A program made the position numbers and the translations under genes. From contig CAMBQN010000011.1 of assembly GCA_945870025.1 (NCBI GenBank), positions 26,109-90,108 on the forward strand: a stretch of 64,000 bases of DNA, written 5' to 3'. The notes below the pieces were generated by a model. It was not told the DNA's origin. It ran no database searches and saw only the letters and a program-made list of their open reading frames with translations. Below are positions 34,621-42,801 of this stretch, piece after piece. The stretch's first letter is position 1, and every line of letters starts with the position of its first letter. The DNA is from Akkermansia muciniphila. GTDB taxonomy: Bacteria > Verrucomicrobiota > Kiritimatiellia > RFP12 > JAAYNR01.

Positions 34621-35325
34621 GTGACCGTCATGGAGCCATTGCTGGCATTGCAGGAGATTGATGGACGCATTCGGGCTTTGCAGCAGGAGATTCAAGACCT
34701 GCCCGATCGCAAAGAGCAGGAGAAGTCCCGGCTGAAGGGAGCGCTGGGCGTCCTCGCGGCTGCCCAGTCCAATCTGAAGATTACGCAGCTCAACCTGAAC
34801 GCCGCTGAGGGCGAGGTGGCCAACCGCAAGGAGCGGATGGAGAAGCTGCGACAGCAGCAGCAGGCGCTGAAGACCAACCGGGACTTTCAGGCCATGACCC
34901 ACGAGATCACGCGGGCCACCGACGAGATTGAGCAGTGTGAGGCCCGGCAGATCGCGCTGATGGACGAAGTCACGCCGGCCGCAGCCCGTGTGGCGGAGGC
35001 CCAGGCGAAGCTCAGCGCCGATACGGAGATCGTGAACCGCTATCTGAAGGAGTTGGACCGTCGCATGGCCGATGGGCAGGCGGAGTTGACCCAGTGTCTG
35101 ACCGAGCGAACCGGTGCATTGAAGGCAGTGACCTCGCAGCAGGCGCTGCTGGCCTATACCCGCCTGTTGCCCAAGCGCTGGCCGGTGATCGTCCCGCTTG
35201 AAGGCGGCACAGTCTGCGGCGGTTGCCATCTGACGCAGCCCCCGCAAATGGCGCATCTGGTGCGGCGCAACGCGGGCATTGTTTCCTGCCAGACGTGCGG
35301 GAGGATTTTGTATTCGGCCGATTGA
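34621..35325 (+). CDS. Coiled-coil zinc-ribbon protein (COG1579, CdsZ-like)
   Basis: 234 residues: a long antiparallel coiled coil (about 5-175, rich in Gln/Glu/Lys/Leu) followed by a C4 zinc ribbon with CGGCHLTQPPQ and CQTCGRILY. This is the COG1579 family; the chlamydial member CdsZ binds type III secretion parts, while in most bacteria the role is unsettled. Start GTG 34621 with GGAG close by; ATG 34630 is the alternative. The gene ends 5 bp before RNase P RNA, a neighbourhood seen in other bacteria, so the two may share a transcript. Confidence 0.85.
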   Translation: MTVMEPLLALQEIDGRIRALQQEIQDLPDRKEQEKSRLKGALGVLAAAQSNLKITQLNLNAAEGEVANRKERMEKLRQQQQALKTNRDFQAMTHEITRATDEIEQCEARQIALMDEVTPAAARVAEAQAKLSADTEIVNRYLKELDRRMADGQAELTQCLTERTGALKAVTSQQALLAYTRLLPKRWPVIVPLEGGTVCGGCHLTQPPQMAHLVRRNAGIVSCQTCGRILYSAD

Positions 35326-35329
35326 TTCT

Positions 35330-35722
35330 GACAGGTTCGCGGGAGGTGACCGACCGCCCGCGCGCGGGAGACCGCTGCGCGGGAGGAAAGTCCGGACTCC
35401 ATAGGGCGGGATGCCCCGTGGTTAACGCGGGGAAGGCGCTGCCATATCGGCGCCGATGGAAAGTGCCACAGAGACATACCGCCGGCGGCTTCGGCCATCG
35501 GTAAGGGTGAAAAGGCGGTGTAAGAGACCACCGGGCGGTTGCGCAAGCGCCGTCGCTAGGCAAACCCCATCCGGAGCAAGACCAAATAGGGAGTTCCAGG
35601 CGCTGCCCGCGCCGCCCGGCTTCGGCCGGAAGACTCCGGGTTGGTCGCATAGTCGAATGGTCGGGCGGACACCGCAAGGTGCCCAGACAGAATCCGGCTT
35701 ATGACCCTCCTGCGGGCCTGTC
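35330..35722 (+). ncRNA. rnpB: RNase P RNA, type A
   Basis: 393 nt. Conserved P4 halves are visible: GAGGAAAGTCCGGACTCC near 35383-35400 and ACAGAATCCGGCTTA near 35687-35701. The P1 helix closes the molecule, GACAGG (35330-35335) with CCTGTC (35717-35722). Internal hairpins such as CCGCCCGCGCGCGGG and the CACCGCAAGGTG loop fit type A. The catalytic RNA matures tRNA 5' ends. Confidence 0.95.
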
Positions 35723-35725
35723 ACT

Positions 35726-36964
35726 TTAGCGCACGGTGATCGTGCTGTCGCACCGTTCACCGGGGCGGCGGGTGGTGAGGGTGAGGAGCAGCCGGATGTT
35801 GATCGCGTCGGCGGGGACCGTGATGAGCGTGCCAGGCAGGCGACTCTGGACCCAGACGATCCGCCGCGAGTCGGTCGCGGCATCATGAACGATCTGTAGG
35901 GTCATGTCGCGGTACAGAATGGGCCACGTGAACACCTGCGGGCTCGTCTTGTCGTATTGAATGATGAGCTGCACCGCGGGGCCGCCGTCTTTGTTGGGTG
36001 CCAGCGCCTTTGACGTGATCTGAAACGTCGCATCCAACTGTTTGGCCGATGGGACCGTCCAGCGGATCGCCTTGCCCAACCACGCACGATCACGCATATC
36101 AATGGACGTCTGGGCGACTACGCGTATGCCATCGACTCGGATCTGGCCGTTTTCCTTGTCAAACGTGAACGACAGTTCGTCGGGCAGATCGGGATGGTCG
36201 AAAAGCGATCCCTCTTGGGTGTAGCCGGCGATTTTGGCGAGCTTCCACGTGCGCCAAGGGGCTTCTGCAGAAGACTCAGTCCGTCCGCCGGATGGTGTCG
36301 CAGGCGGGTCAACTTTCGTCGGCGGCATCCGTCCTGATCGCTCCAGCATGCGGCCTTCGATCACGCCGAACATCTGACTATCGGCTATCATCTTGCGCCA
36401 GTAGTCGCCTTCCTTCTTGACGAGCACCGCCTCGGCGATGCGGTTGCGGATCGTCAGATCTCTCGTGATTGCGTCGAGCCGTCCGATGAGTCGTCCGGCG
36501 AGATCGGTAAATTGCTTGTTACGAAGTTCGGCTTGATCGCTTTTGTTCTTCAAATAGGAGTCTTGTAACTGACGGAGCGTCGCAGGCGTTTTGACGAGGG
36601 CGGATTCGGGCATTTCGGGAACCAGTTCAAACGGATCGGCATCACCCCTGATGGCCGTGATGAACCGTTCCGATTCCTGCATGACGGCCAGAACGCCGTC
36701 CAGATCACCGGCATCCTGCAACTTGCGCCGGATCCCCATGAGTTGGTTCGTGTAAACACGCGGCGAACCGGCCACCGTTTCCTCGTGCTGGCTTTGGATC
36801 TTGGCACACTCGGCGTCAAACACCGCCAGCGCCTGCGCGACTTCGGGAGGCGTTGCGTTTTGAGCGGAGGCGGGCACAGCCAACGCAAGCGCGAACGCCA
36901 CAAACAGCACCCCGCATCCACTCCAAGCCGTGCGAATGAAAGTACGAACAATCATAAAGGGCAT
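35726..36964 (-). CDS. Secreted hypothetical protein with C-terminal beta domain
   Basis: 412 residues. A signal peptide (about 14-35: GCGVLFVAFALALAVPASAQ) is followed by a helical region with QLMGIRRKLQDAGDLDGVLA and LAGRLIGRLDAITRDLTIRN, a proline-rich linker (about 205-225), and a C-terminal part of alternating strands (LSFTFDKENGQIRVDGIRV, DATFQITSKA, RIVWVQSRLPG). The helical half resembles N-terminal regions of secreted PVC-bacterial proteins whose role is unknown. Its stop lies 3 bp after RNase P RNA, convergent with it. Confidence 0.65.
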   Translation of the reverse strand: MPFMIVRTFIRTAWSGCGVLFVAFALALAVPASAQNATPPEVAQALAVFDAECAKIQSQHEETVAGSPRVYTNQLMGIRRKLQDAGDLDGVLAVMQESERFITAIRGDADPFELVPEMPESALVKTPATLRQLQDSYLKNKSDQAELRNKQFTDLAGRLIGRLDAITRDLTIRNRIAEAVLVKKEGDYWRKMIADSQMFGVIEGRMLERSGRMPPTKVDPPATPSGGRTESSAEAPWRTWKLAKIAGYTQEGSLFDHPDLPDELSFTFDKENGQIRVDGIRVVAQTSIDMRDRAWLGKAIRWTVPSAKQLDATFQITSKALAPNKDGGPAVQLIIQYDKTSPQVFTWPILYRDMTLQIVHDAATDSRRIVWVQSRLPGTLITVPADAINIRLLLTLTTRRPGERCDSTITVR

Positions 36965-37087
36965 AATCTCGTGAAATTGGGGAGGAGCTTACCATAAACG
37001 GCTTGCTGATTCAACCTAAAACAGGACACCTAAGAAAGGGCATTGTTTTCACCACCCAAAAATTTCTCAAAAAGAAGCGCTTGTCCG

Positions 37088-38125
37088 TCAGCGCCGAATG
37101 ACATGGCCAGGGCCGGTGGCAACGGAGCGACCGATGGCGCGGATGCGGGCCTCGATGCAGCCGCGGCATTTGCGGGCGTTGTCGTCGAGGCAAATCTTGC
37201 CGGGATAGAGTGCGTAGAGCGCCCGACGGTCGGTGGGCGTGACTGCGGGCATCACCACGTTGGCACCAGCCTGGAGCGCTTTTTCGCGTCCTAATGGATC
37301 GAGCGAGGCCATAGCCGTGGTGGCGGGGATGTGCGCATAGGGGAACGCGAGGCGGAGCACGGCGACGAGCCGCAAGGCCTGGTCAAACGTGCCGCCTGCG
37401 GCATCGGCCAGGGGTGTCTCGGGATGCGGAATGAAAGGCCCGACGCCGAGCATCTCGGCGCCGAGATCCAGAAGCCAGAGAACGTCGCGCGCCAGCGCGG
37501 CGGGGGTCTGACCGGGCAGTCCGACCATGACACCCGATCCGAGCTGGTAGCCGAGGCGTTTCAGAGTGAGCAGGCAGGCTTTACGCCCCTCCAGATCGTC
37601 GTCGGGATGTATCCTCCGGAACAGCTCCGGATCGGTGGTCTCGATGCGCAGCAGGTAGCGGTCGGCGCCCGCTTCCCGCCAGAGGCGATAGTCGGCCTCG
37701 TCGCGCTCCCCGACGCTGAGGGTGATGGCCAGAGACGTTTTTCCTTTGATGGCTCGGATGATCTCGGCCAGGCGCGGGCCGGTGAACCAGAGATCTTCGC
37801 CGGACTGCATGACGAGCGAGGGGAAGCCGAGCTTTTCGGCTTCGCAGGCGGTGGCGATGATCTCGTCGGGGGTGAGGCGGTAGCGTTCGACTCTGGCGTT
37901 GTCGCGCCGCAGGCCGCAGTAGTCGCAATTCCGGCGGCAGGTATTGGAAAACTCGAGCAAGCCGCGAAGGTGGACTTCGTTGCCGACCGTGGCAACGCGG
38001 ACCTGGTCAGCGGCCGCGTAGAGGCTCGGCGCGTCGGTGTCGCCACAGGCAATCAGGGCTGCGAGCGCGTCCGCGCAGGGAGGCGCTCCGGAGAGAAGAA
38101 CATCCAGTGCGGCAGAGAAGGTCAT
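37088..38125 (-). CDS. hydE: HydE-like radical SAM protein ([FeFe]-hydrogenase maturase family)
   Basis: 345 residues of the BioB/HydE radical-SAM branch. The SAM cluster motif CRRNCDYC (63-70) follows LLEFSNTC, and a second CX7CX2C set at 312, 320 and 323 matches the additional cluster site of HydE. Also seen: GVMVGLPGQTPAAL and GVGPFIPHPETPL, both typical. HydE helps build the H-cluster dithiolate ligand. ATG 38125 overlaps larE by 4 bp. No hydF, hydG or hydrogenase structural gene is in the window, so assignment rests on sequence alone. Confidence 0.82.
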   Translation of the reverse strand: MTFSAALDVLLSGAPPCADALAALIACGDTDAPSLYAAADQVRVATVGNEVHLRGLLEFSNTCRRNCDYCGLRRDNARVERYRLTPDEIIATACEAEKLGFPSLVMQSGEDLWFTGPRLAEIIRAIKGKTSLAITLSVGERDEADYRLWREAGADRYLLRIETTDPELFRRIHPDDDLEGRKACLLTLKRLGYQLGSGVMVGLPGQTPAALARDVLWLLDLGAEMLGVGPFIPHPETPLADAAGGTFDQALRLVAVLRLAFPYAHIPATTAMASLDPLGREKALQAGANVVMPAVTPTDRRALYALYPGKICLDDNARKCRGCIEARIRAIGRSVATGPGHVIRR

Positions 38126-38925
38126 GGCGAATTCAGGCTCCCGGTGCGGTACCCGTCGAGGTCGAGGGCGACGAAGGTGAAGCCTGCGGCCTTGACGGCG
38201 GAGGTGATGCGGAGGCGAGTGGCGGGGTCGATCAGGCGCGGAAAATCGTCCGGAGCGATCTCGATGCGTGCGACCGTGCCGTGGTGGCGGACGCGTACGA
38301 TGGCGAAGCCGGCATCCTGAAGGCTCTGCTCGGCGGTCTCGATCTGCTGCAGCGCGGCGGCGGTGACGGGTGTGCCATAGGGGAGGCGCGAGGCGAGGCA
38401 GGCCATGGCCGGCTTGCGGGCGGTGGGAAGGCCGAGGCTTTCGGAGAGGAGGCGGATGTCGGCCTTGGTGAGGCCGGCCTCCTGCAGCGGACTGCGCACG
38501 CCGCATTCGCGGGCCGCCTGACTGCCGGGCCGCCAATCGCCCAGATCGTCGGCATTCTGGCCGTCGATCACGGCCGTGATGCCGCGGGCTTTGGCCTGTT
38601 TTCGCACCTCCGCCATCAGCGTCTGCTTGCAGTAATAGCAGCGGTTCTTGGGATTGGCGGCGTAGTGCGGGTTGTCCATCTCGCCGGTCTGGACCACGAC
38701 GAGCTCCACGCCCATGCCGGCGGCCAGATCCTCGGCCTCTGACTTCTCACGGCGCGGCAGGCTGGGCGAGTCGCCGATCACGGCCAGGACGTTGGACGGT
38801 CCCAGCGTGTCGGCGGCGACCCTGAGCAACAGCGTGCTGTCCACGCCGCCGGAAAAGGCGACCGCCACGCGGCCCAGCGCGCGGAGGGATGTTTGGAGGG
38901 CGGAGGTGGAGTCGGCCAGGTTCAT
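38122..38925 (-). CDS. larE: ATP-dependent sacrificial sulfur transferase LarE-like
   Basis: 267 residues of the adenine nucleotide alpha-hydrolase fold. PP-loop AFSGGVDSTLLL (23-34), the lysine-rich RREKSEAEDL, NRCYYCKQTLM, GQNADDLGDWRPG and the cysteine in ACLASRLPYGT, equivalent to the sulfur-donor cysteine of LarE. LarE thiolates the pyridinium precursor of the nickel-pincer cofactor of lactate racemase; cluster-type members with three cysteines exist. larB, larC and larA are absent. The overlap with hydE suggests a shared metallo-cofactor or sulfur role. Confidence 0.85.
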   Translation of the reverse strand: MNLADSTSALQTSLRALGRVAVAFSGGVDSTLLLRVAADTLGPSNVLAVIGDSPSLPRREKSEAEDLAAGMGVELVVVQTGEMDNPHYAANPKNRCYYCKQTLMAEVRKQAKARGITAVIDGQNADDLGDWRPGSQAARECGVRSPLQEAGLTKADIRLLSESLGLPTARKPAMACLASRLPYGTPVTAAALQQIETAEQSLQDAGFAIVRVRHHGTVARIEIAPDDFPRLIDPATRLRITSAVKAAGFTFVALDLDGYRTGSLNSP

Positions 38926-38981
38926 GGTAATCCGTGTTGGCTAATAGTGGCGTTTGAAAAACAATGGCGAAGCGTGAGCCG

Positions 38982-40799
38982 CTACTTCTTGTCCGGCCCC
39001 GGGTCCGACCCTTTCCGGACGGGAGGTGTCGCCTTGAAGACGGTGTCGAAATTGACCTCGAAGGGACGCGCGGGCAGGGGCTTGCCGGCGGTCATGGCCG
39101 CCTTGAGGTCGGCCGCCGAGTCGGGGTCGAACCACCAGTAGGCGACGACGTCGCCCTCGGTGCCGTACTTGGAGAGGACGGTGTCGGGCATGCCGAACTT
39201 GTCCCAGTAGAGAAGGCGGGTGGCATCGATGTTCCAGAGGAGAACGAAGGGGACGCTGGCGGCGAGGACGCCGTCGATCTGGCGGAGGATGGTGTTGCGG
39301 CGGGCGGGGTCAAACTCGGTCTTCTGGCTCTCGATCCAGGCGTCGACGCGGGGGTCCTTGAATCCGGCGACGTTGTTGCCAGCGGGGCGGTCGGCCTCGC
39401 GCGAGAGCCACATGTGTTCGGGGTCGCGGAAGAGTCCGCCGCCGTAGCTGCACCAGGTCATGTCGAAATTGAAGGCATCCATGTCGCGCATCCACGAGGC
39501 GAAATCCTTGCGCTCGATGACGAGGTTAATCCCCGCTTTCTTCAGGGCTTCGGCATAGATGGCCAGAAACCGGTCGCCTGCGCCGTCGCGGGTGAGGAAG
39601 CGGATCACGAGCGGCCGTCCGTCCTTCTCGAGCACGCCGGTCTTAGGGTTGGCGGCCCAGCCGGCCTCTTTCAGAAGGGCCGAAGCGCGGACGGGATCAT
39701 AGGCGACGAGCGTGTTGGTGCAAGGGGTCTGGGCGTCGTAGAGGTCCTCAAAGTACGAGCGGTGCAGAAAATACGCCTTAAACATGAGGGTGCTGTTCAT
39801 GGTTTCGCGGTCCAGAAGGGCGGCGAGGGCCTGGCGGACGCGCAGGTCATCGAAGGGCGGGCGTCGGAGATTCATGCCAAAACCCTGAAAGCCGACGGGG
39901 TTGTGGTTGCGCACGCGGCGGCGGACGATCCAGTTGTTGTCGAAGCGGGGACCACGGGTCTCATTGGCCCAGATGCGGGCGGTATAAACGGCGTAGGCAT
40001 CGATGTCGCCCTTTTTCATCGCCTCGAAGGCGTTGTCCTGATCGCTGAAAAAGCGGTAGATGATGGTCTGGAAGTTGAAGACTCCGGCATTGGAGGGACG
40101 GCTGCGGGCCCACCAATCGGCGCGGCGTTCCAGGCGCAGGTCGCTGTTTTCGCGCATCGCGGCAAAGCGGTAGGGGCCGGAGACCACGGGAAACTCGAAG
40201 TTGATCGTGTTGAAATCCCGCCCCTCAAACGCATGGCGGGGGAGGATGGCGAAGCCGCCTGCGGCGAGGAGGTTGCGCCAGTGGGCTTCGCGGGCCGTGA
40301 AGCGGACCGTCCGCACGTCGACCACCTCGGGCGGGGCAAAGACGCCGAGCGACACCTTGTTCGGGCCGGTGTCATTCGCGGGATTCATGATCGCGTCGAA
40401 GGTCCAGCGGACGTCGGCGGCGGTGACGGGCTTGCCGTCGGACCAGCGGGCGGCGGGGTCGAGGTGGAAGGTGAAGGTCAGTTTGTCGTCCGAGACCGTC
40501 CACCGGCTTGCCAGTCCCGGAACGAGCTCGGTCGTGAGAGGATCGGTGCCCAGGAGGGGCTCGTACATCATGCCGAAGACCTGCTGGGAGGAGGAGAAAT
40601 TATCGAGGTAGCCGTTGAAGCTCTTGGGCTGGATGCCGGAGAGGGTGATCGCGCCGCCGGGGACGGCGTGGGGTGACGCGAGCGGGCTGAGCCGGTCGGT
40701 CCAATCGGGTTTGGGGAACTGCTCCTCGGCCAGCCCGCAGGCGGCCGTGAAGAGGCCGAGCAGAGCGGCGACAGAGAGACCGGGGCGAAGGGAACGCAT
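38982..40799 (-). CDS. Family 5 extracellular solute-binding protein (oligopeptide/YejA-like)
   Basis: 605 residues. A signal peptide with cysteine (LSVAALLGLFTAACGLAEEQ) suggests a lipoprotein or secreted protein. The SBP family 5 pattern is clear: MMYEPLLGTDPLTTELVPGL, WTVSDDKLTFTFHLDPAARW, SDGKPVTAADVRWTFDA, DLRVRQALAALLDRETMN and a C-terminal GNNVAGFKDPRVDAWI. YejA-type proteins share the length and the CSYGGGLFRDPEHMW-like region. It binds oligopeptides or other oligomers for an ABC importer; no permease or ATPase follows here, only larE-hydE downstream. Confidence 0.88.
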   Translation of the reverse strand: MRSLRPGLSVAALLGLFTAACGLAEEQFPKPDWTDRLSPLASPHAVPGGAITLSGIQPKSFNGYLDNFSSSQQVFGMMYEPLLGTDPLTTELVPGLASRWTVSDDKLTFTFHLDPAARWSDGKPVTAADVRWTFDAIMNPANDTGPNKVSLGVFAPPEVVDVRTVRFTAREAHWRNLLAAGGFAILPRHAFEGRDFNTINFEFPVVSGPYRFAAMRENSDLRLERRADWWARSRPSNAGVFNFQTIIYRFFSDQDNAFEAMKKGDIDAYAVYTARIWANETRGPRFDNNWIVRRRVRNHNPVGFQGFGMNLRRPPFDDLRVRQALAALLDRETMNSTLMFKAYFLHRSYFEDLYDAQTPCTNTLVAYDPVRASALLKEAGWAANPKTGVLEKDGRPLVIRFLTRDGAGDRFLAIYAEALKKAGINLVIERKDFASWMRDMDAFNFDMTWCSYGGGLFRDPEHMWLSREADRPAGNNVAGFKDPRVDAWIESQKTEFDPARRNTILRQIDGVLAASVPFVLLWNIDATRLLYWDKFGMPDTVLSKYGTEGDVVAYWWFDPDSAADLKAAMTAGKPLPARPFEVNFDTVFKATPPVRKGSDPGPDKK

Positions 40800-40916
40800 C
40801 CTAAAACCTCCTGAGGGTTATCAGAGGCTCTTGCAAATCGTTATCTGCACGCCCCAAACGAACGGGAAAATAATCGCACATTCCGCGGCGTTTGTCCACC
40901 GGCCTTCCCGCAGCCC

Positions 40917-41056
40917 AGCAATTCTAATTATGGCACATCTGTACAGTCGAAATCGAAATCGCTATCGCTATCGGGGTCGAAATCCTTGCTTTCTCGTCGA
41001 TTTCGGTCCCGATCCCGATTTGGATCCCGATAGCGGCTGTCATAATTAGAATGGCT
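40917..41056. repeat. Palindromic element (family D), copy 2
   Basis: Ends AGCAATTCTAATTATGGCA and, inverted, GTCATAATTAGAATGGCT form imperfect terminal repeats shared with the copy at 19398-19514. Inside, AAATCG/CTATCG units on the left face GATCCCGAT/GATTTCG units on the right around CCTTGCTTTCTCGTCGATTT. It fills most of the 303-bp gap between the solute-binding protein gene and gpsA. No gene is supported. Confidence 0.8.
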
Positions 41057-41101
41057 GCCCTCAGCCCGATTGCTGATGGAAGGTCCGTCCCTAATCCGTC
41101 C

Positions 41102-42109
41102 CTAATTCACCCCTAATCGTGTCGCCTCGGGCTTCATGTCGCGTGACATGAGGGCCTCGACCGAGTCGCGGGGTGAGGCACCATCATGGCACCAACTGCA
41201 GACCTGTTCGGCGATGGGGACGTCGACGCCGCAGGCGCGGGCGGCGTCACGAACGGCTTTGGCGTTCCAGACCCCTTCGGCCACCATCTGCATGCTGGCG
41301 AGGATCGCGCCGATGGATTCGCCCCGGCCCAGGCGCTCGCCGACGGAATGGTTGCGGCTGTGGCGGCTGGTGCAGGTGACGATCAGGTCGCCGACGCCGC
41401 TCAGTCCCGCGAAGGTTTCGGGACGCGCTCCCAAGGCGCACCCGAGACGGGTCATCTCGGCCAGGCCGCGGGTGATGATTGCCGCGCGGGTGTTGTCGCC
41501 GAAGCCCAGTCCGTCGGAGGCGCCGACGGCGATGGCGATGACGTTCTTGATGGCGCCGCCGAGTTCGACCCCCAACGGATCGGCGGAGGTGTAGACGCGG
41601 AACCGGGGGCCGTTGAACAGCACCTGAATCTCCCGCGCGAGCGCCGCGTCGGTGGCGGCGGCCACGACGGCGGTCGGAATGCCGCGGGCAACCTCCTCGG
41701 CGTGGCTGGGCCCGGAGAGGACAGCCACGGATGGAAGGGCCAACACCTCGGCGGCGATCTCACTCATGCGGCGGCGGGTTTTTTCGCACAGCCCCTTGGT
41801 GAGGCTCACCACCGGCGTGCTGGCGGGGATGAGGCCCGCGAACCGGGCGCAGACATCCTGATAGAATCGGGACGGGACAGCTAGAACCACGCGGTCGGCG
41901 CGGGCGGCAGCCTGAACCGGGTCAGCGGTCCAGATCAGCGTGCCGGGCAACGCGACGCCGGGGAGGAATCGGACGTTCTCCCGCTTGCTCCGAATCTCTG
42001 CGAGCGCGTCTTCAAACGGCCCCCAGAGCGTGACCGTGTGGCCGTAACCGTTGAGCAATAATCCGATGGCCGTGCCCCAGCCGCCGTCGCCGATGATGGT
42101 AATGTTCAT
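41102..42109 (-). CDS. gpsA: Glycerol-3-phosphate dehydrogenase [NAD(P)+]
   Basis: 335 residues. NAD(P)-binding GDGGWGTAIGLLL at the N-terminus (the common GAGSWGTA loop with Asp for Ala), LTKGLCEKT, VLSGPSHAEEVARG, the catalytic lysine in GGAIKNVIAIAVGASDGLGF, and the C-terminal TRGLAEMTRLG with GLSGVGDLIVTCTS. It makes sn-glycerol-3-phosphate for phospholipids. ATG 42109 overlaps the plsY stop by ATGA, so the two successive enzymes of phosphatidate synthesis are coupled. Confidence 0.95.
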   Translation of the reverse strand: MNITIIGDGGWGTAIGLLLNGYGHTVTLWGPFEDALAEIRSKRENVRFLPGVALPGTLIWTADPVQAAARADRVVLAVPSRFYQDVCARFAGLIPASTPVVSLTKGLCEKTRRRMSEIAAEVLALPSVAVLSGPSHAEEVARGIPTAVVAAATDAALAREIQVLFNGPRFRVYTSADPLGVELGGAIKNVIAIAVGASDGLGFGDNTRAAIITRGLAEMTRLGCALGARPETFAGLSGVGDLIVTCTSRHSRNHSVGERLGRGESIGAILASMQMVAEGVWNAKAVRDAARACGVDVPIAEQVCSWCHDGASPRDSVEALMSRDMKPEATRLGVN

Positions 42110-42759
42110 GCCGATGCCTTTTTCTTGAACGTGAAGCGCGACTCGGTGCCTGCGCGCAGACGGGCGATGTTGGCGCGGTGCTTCCAGATGACCAGCGCGG
42201 CGAGGCCGCTCAGAACCGCCGGGAACCAGGCACCCACGGCGTGGGCGGAAGGCAAGAACCAAACCCCCACACCCAGGACGACGGCCGCCAGAATCGAGGC
42301 GACCGAGACATAGCGCGTCGTGACAAACGTGACCAACCAGGCCGCAAAGGCGATGCCGACGCCGAGCGGCGTAAGCCCGATCAGCATCCCCGCGCTGGTG
42401 GCCACTCCCTTGCCGCCCTTGAACCCGAGAAAACAGGTCCAGTTGTGGCCCGCCACGGTGAAGAATCCGCAGAACAACCGCAGCGCTTCCGGTGCAACCG
42501 ATCCCGTGAGACGGTTCTGAATCAGAAGCGGAATCACGAGGGTGCCGCAGACCCCTTTGGCCACATCGAGCGCGAAGGTGAGAATGCCCAGCGGTTTGCT
42601 CACCGCACGAAAGACATTGGTCGCGCCGATGTTGCCGCTGCCCACCGTGCGGATGTCAATCCCGCGGCAACGAGCGATCAGATACCCGAACGGCACCGAC
42701 CCGAGCAGATAGGCGAGCGCGCCGGCGAGTGTCCAAAGCAAAATGTCGGAAGGTTTCAT
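42106..42759 (-). CDS. plsY: Acyl-phosphate:glycerol-3-phosphate acyltransferase PlsY
   Basis: 217 residues with five or more membrane helices. The three PlsY motifs are present: GSVPFGYLIARCRGIDIRTV followed by GSGNIGATNVFR, GHNWTCFLGFKGGKGVATSA, and the C-terminal HRANIARLRAGTE. It transfers an acyl group from acyl-phosphate to glycerol-3-phosphate, the first step of phospholipid synthesis, using the product of gpsA directly downstream. Confidence 0.95.
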   Translation of the reverse strand: MKPSDILLWTLAGALAYLLGSVPFGYLIARCRGIDIRTVGSGNIGATNVFRAVSKPLGILTFALDVAKGVCGTLVIPLLIQNRLTGSVAPEALRLFCGFFTVAGHNWTCFLGFKGGKGVATSAGMLIGLTPLGVGIAFAAWLVTFVTTRYVSVASILAAVVLGVGVWFLPSAHAVGAWFPAVLSGLAALVIWKHRANIARLRAGTESRFTFKKKASA

Positions 42760-42801
42760 GGCGGCGGATTATAGCGGATACGGGCGCCGATGAAAAGCTG
42801 T

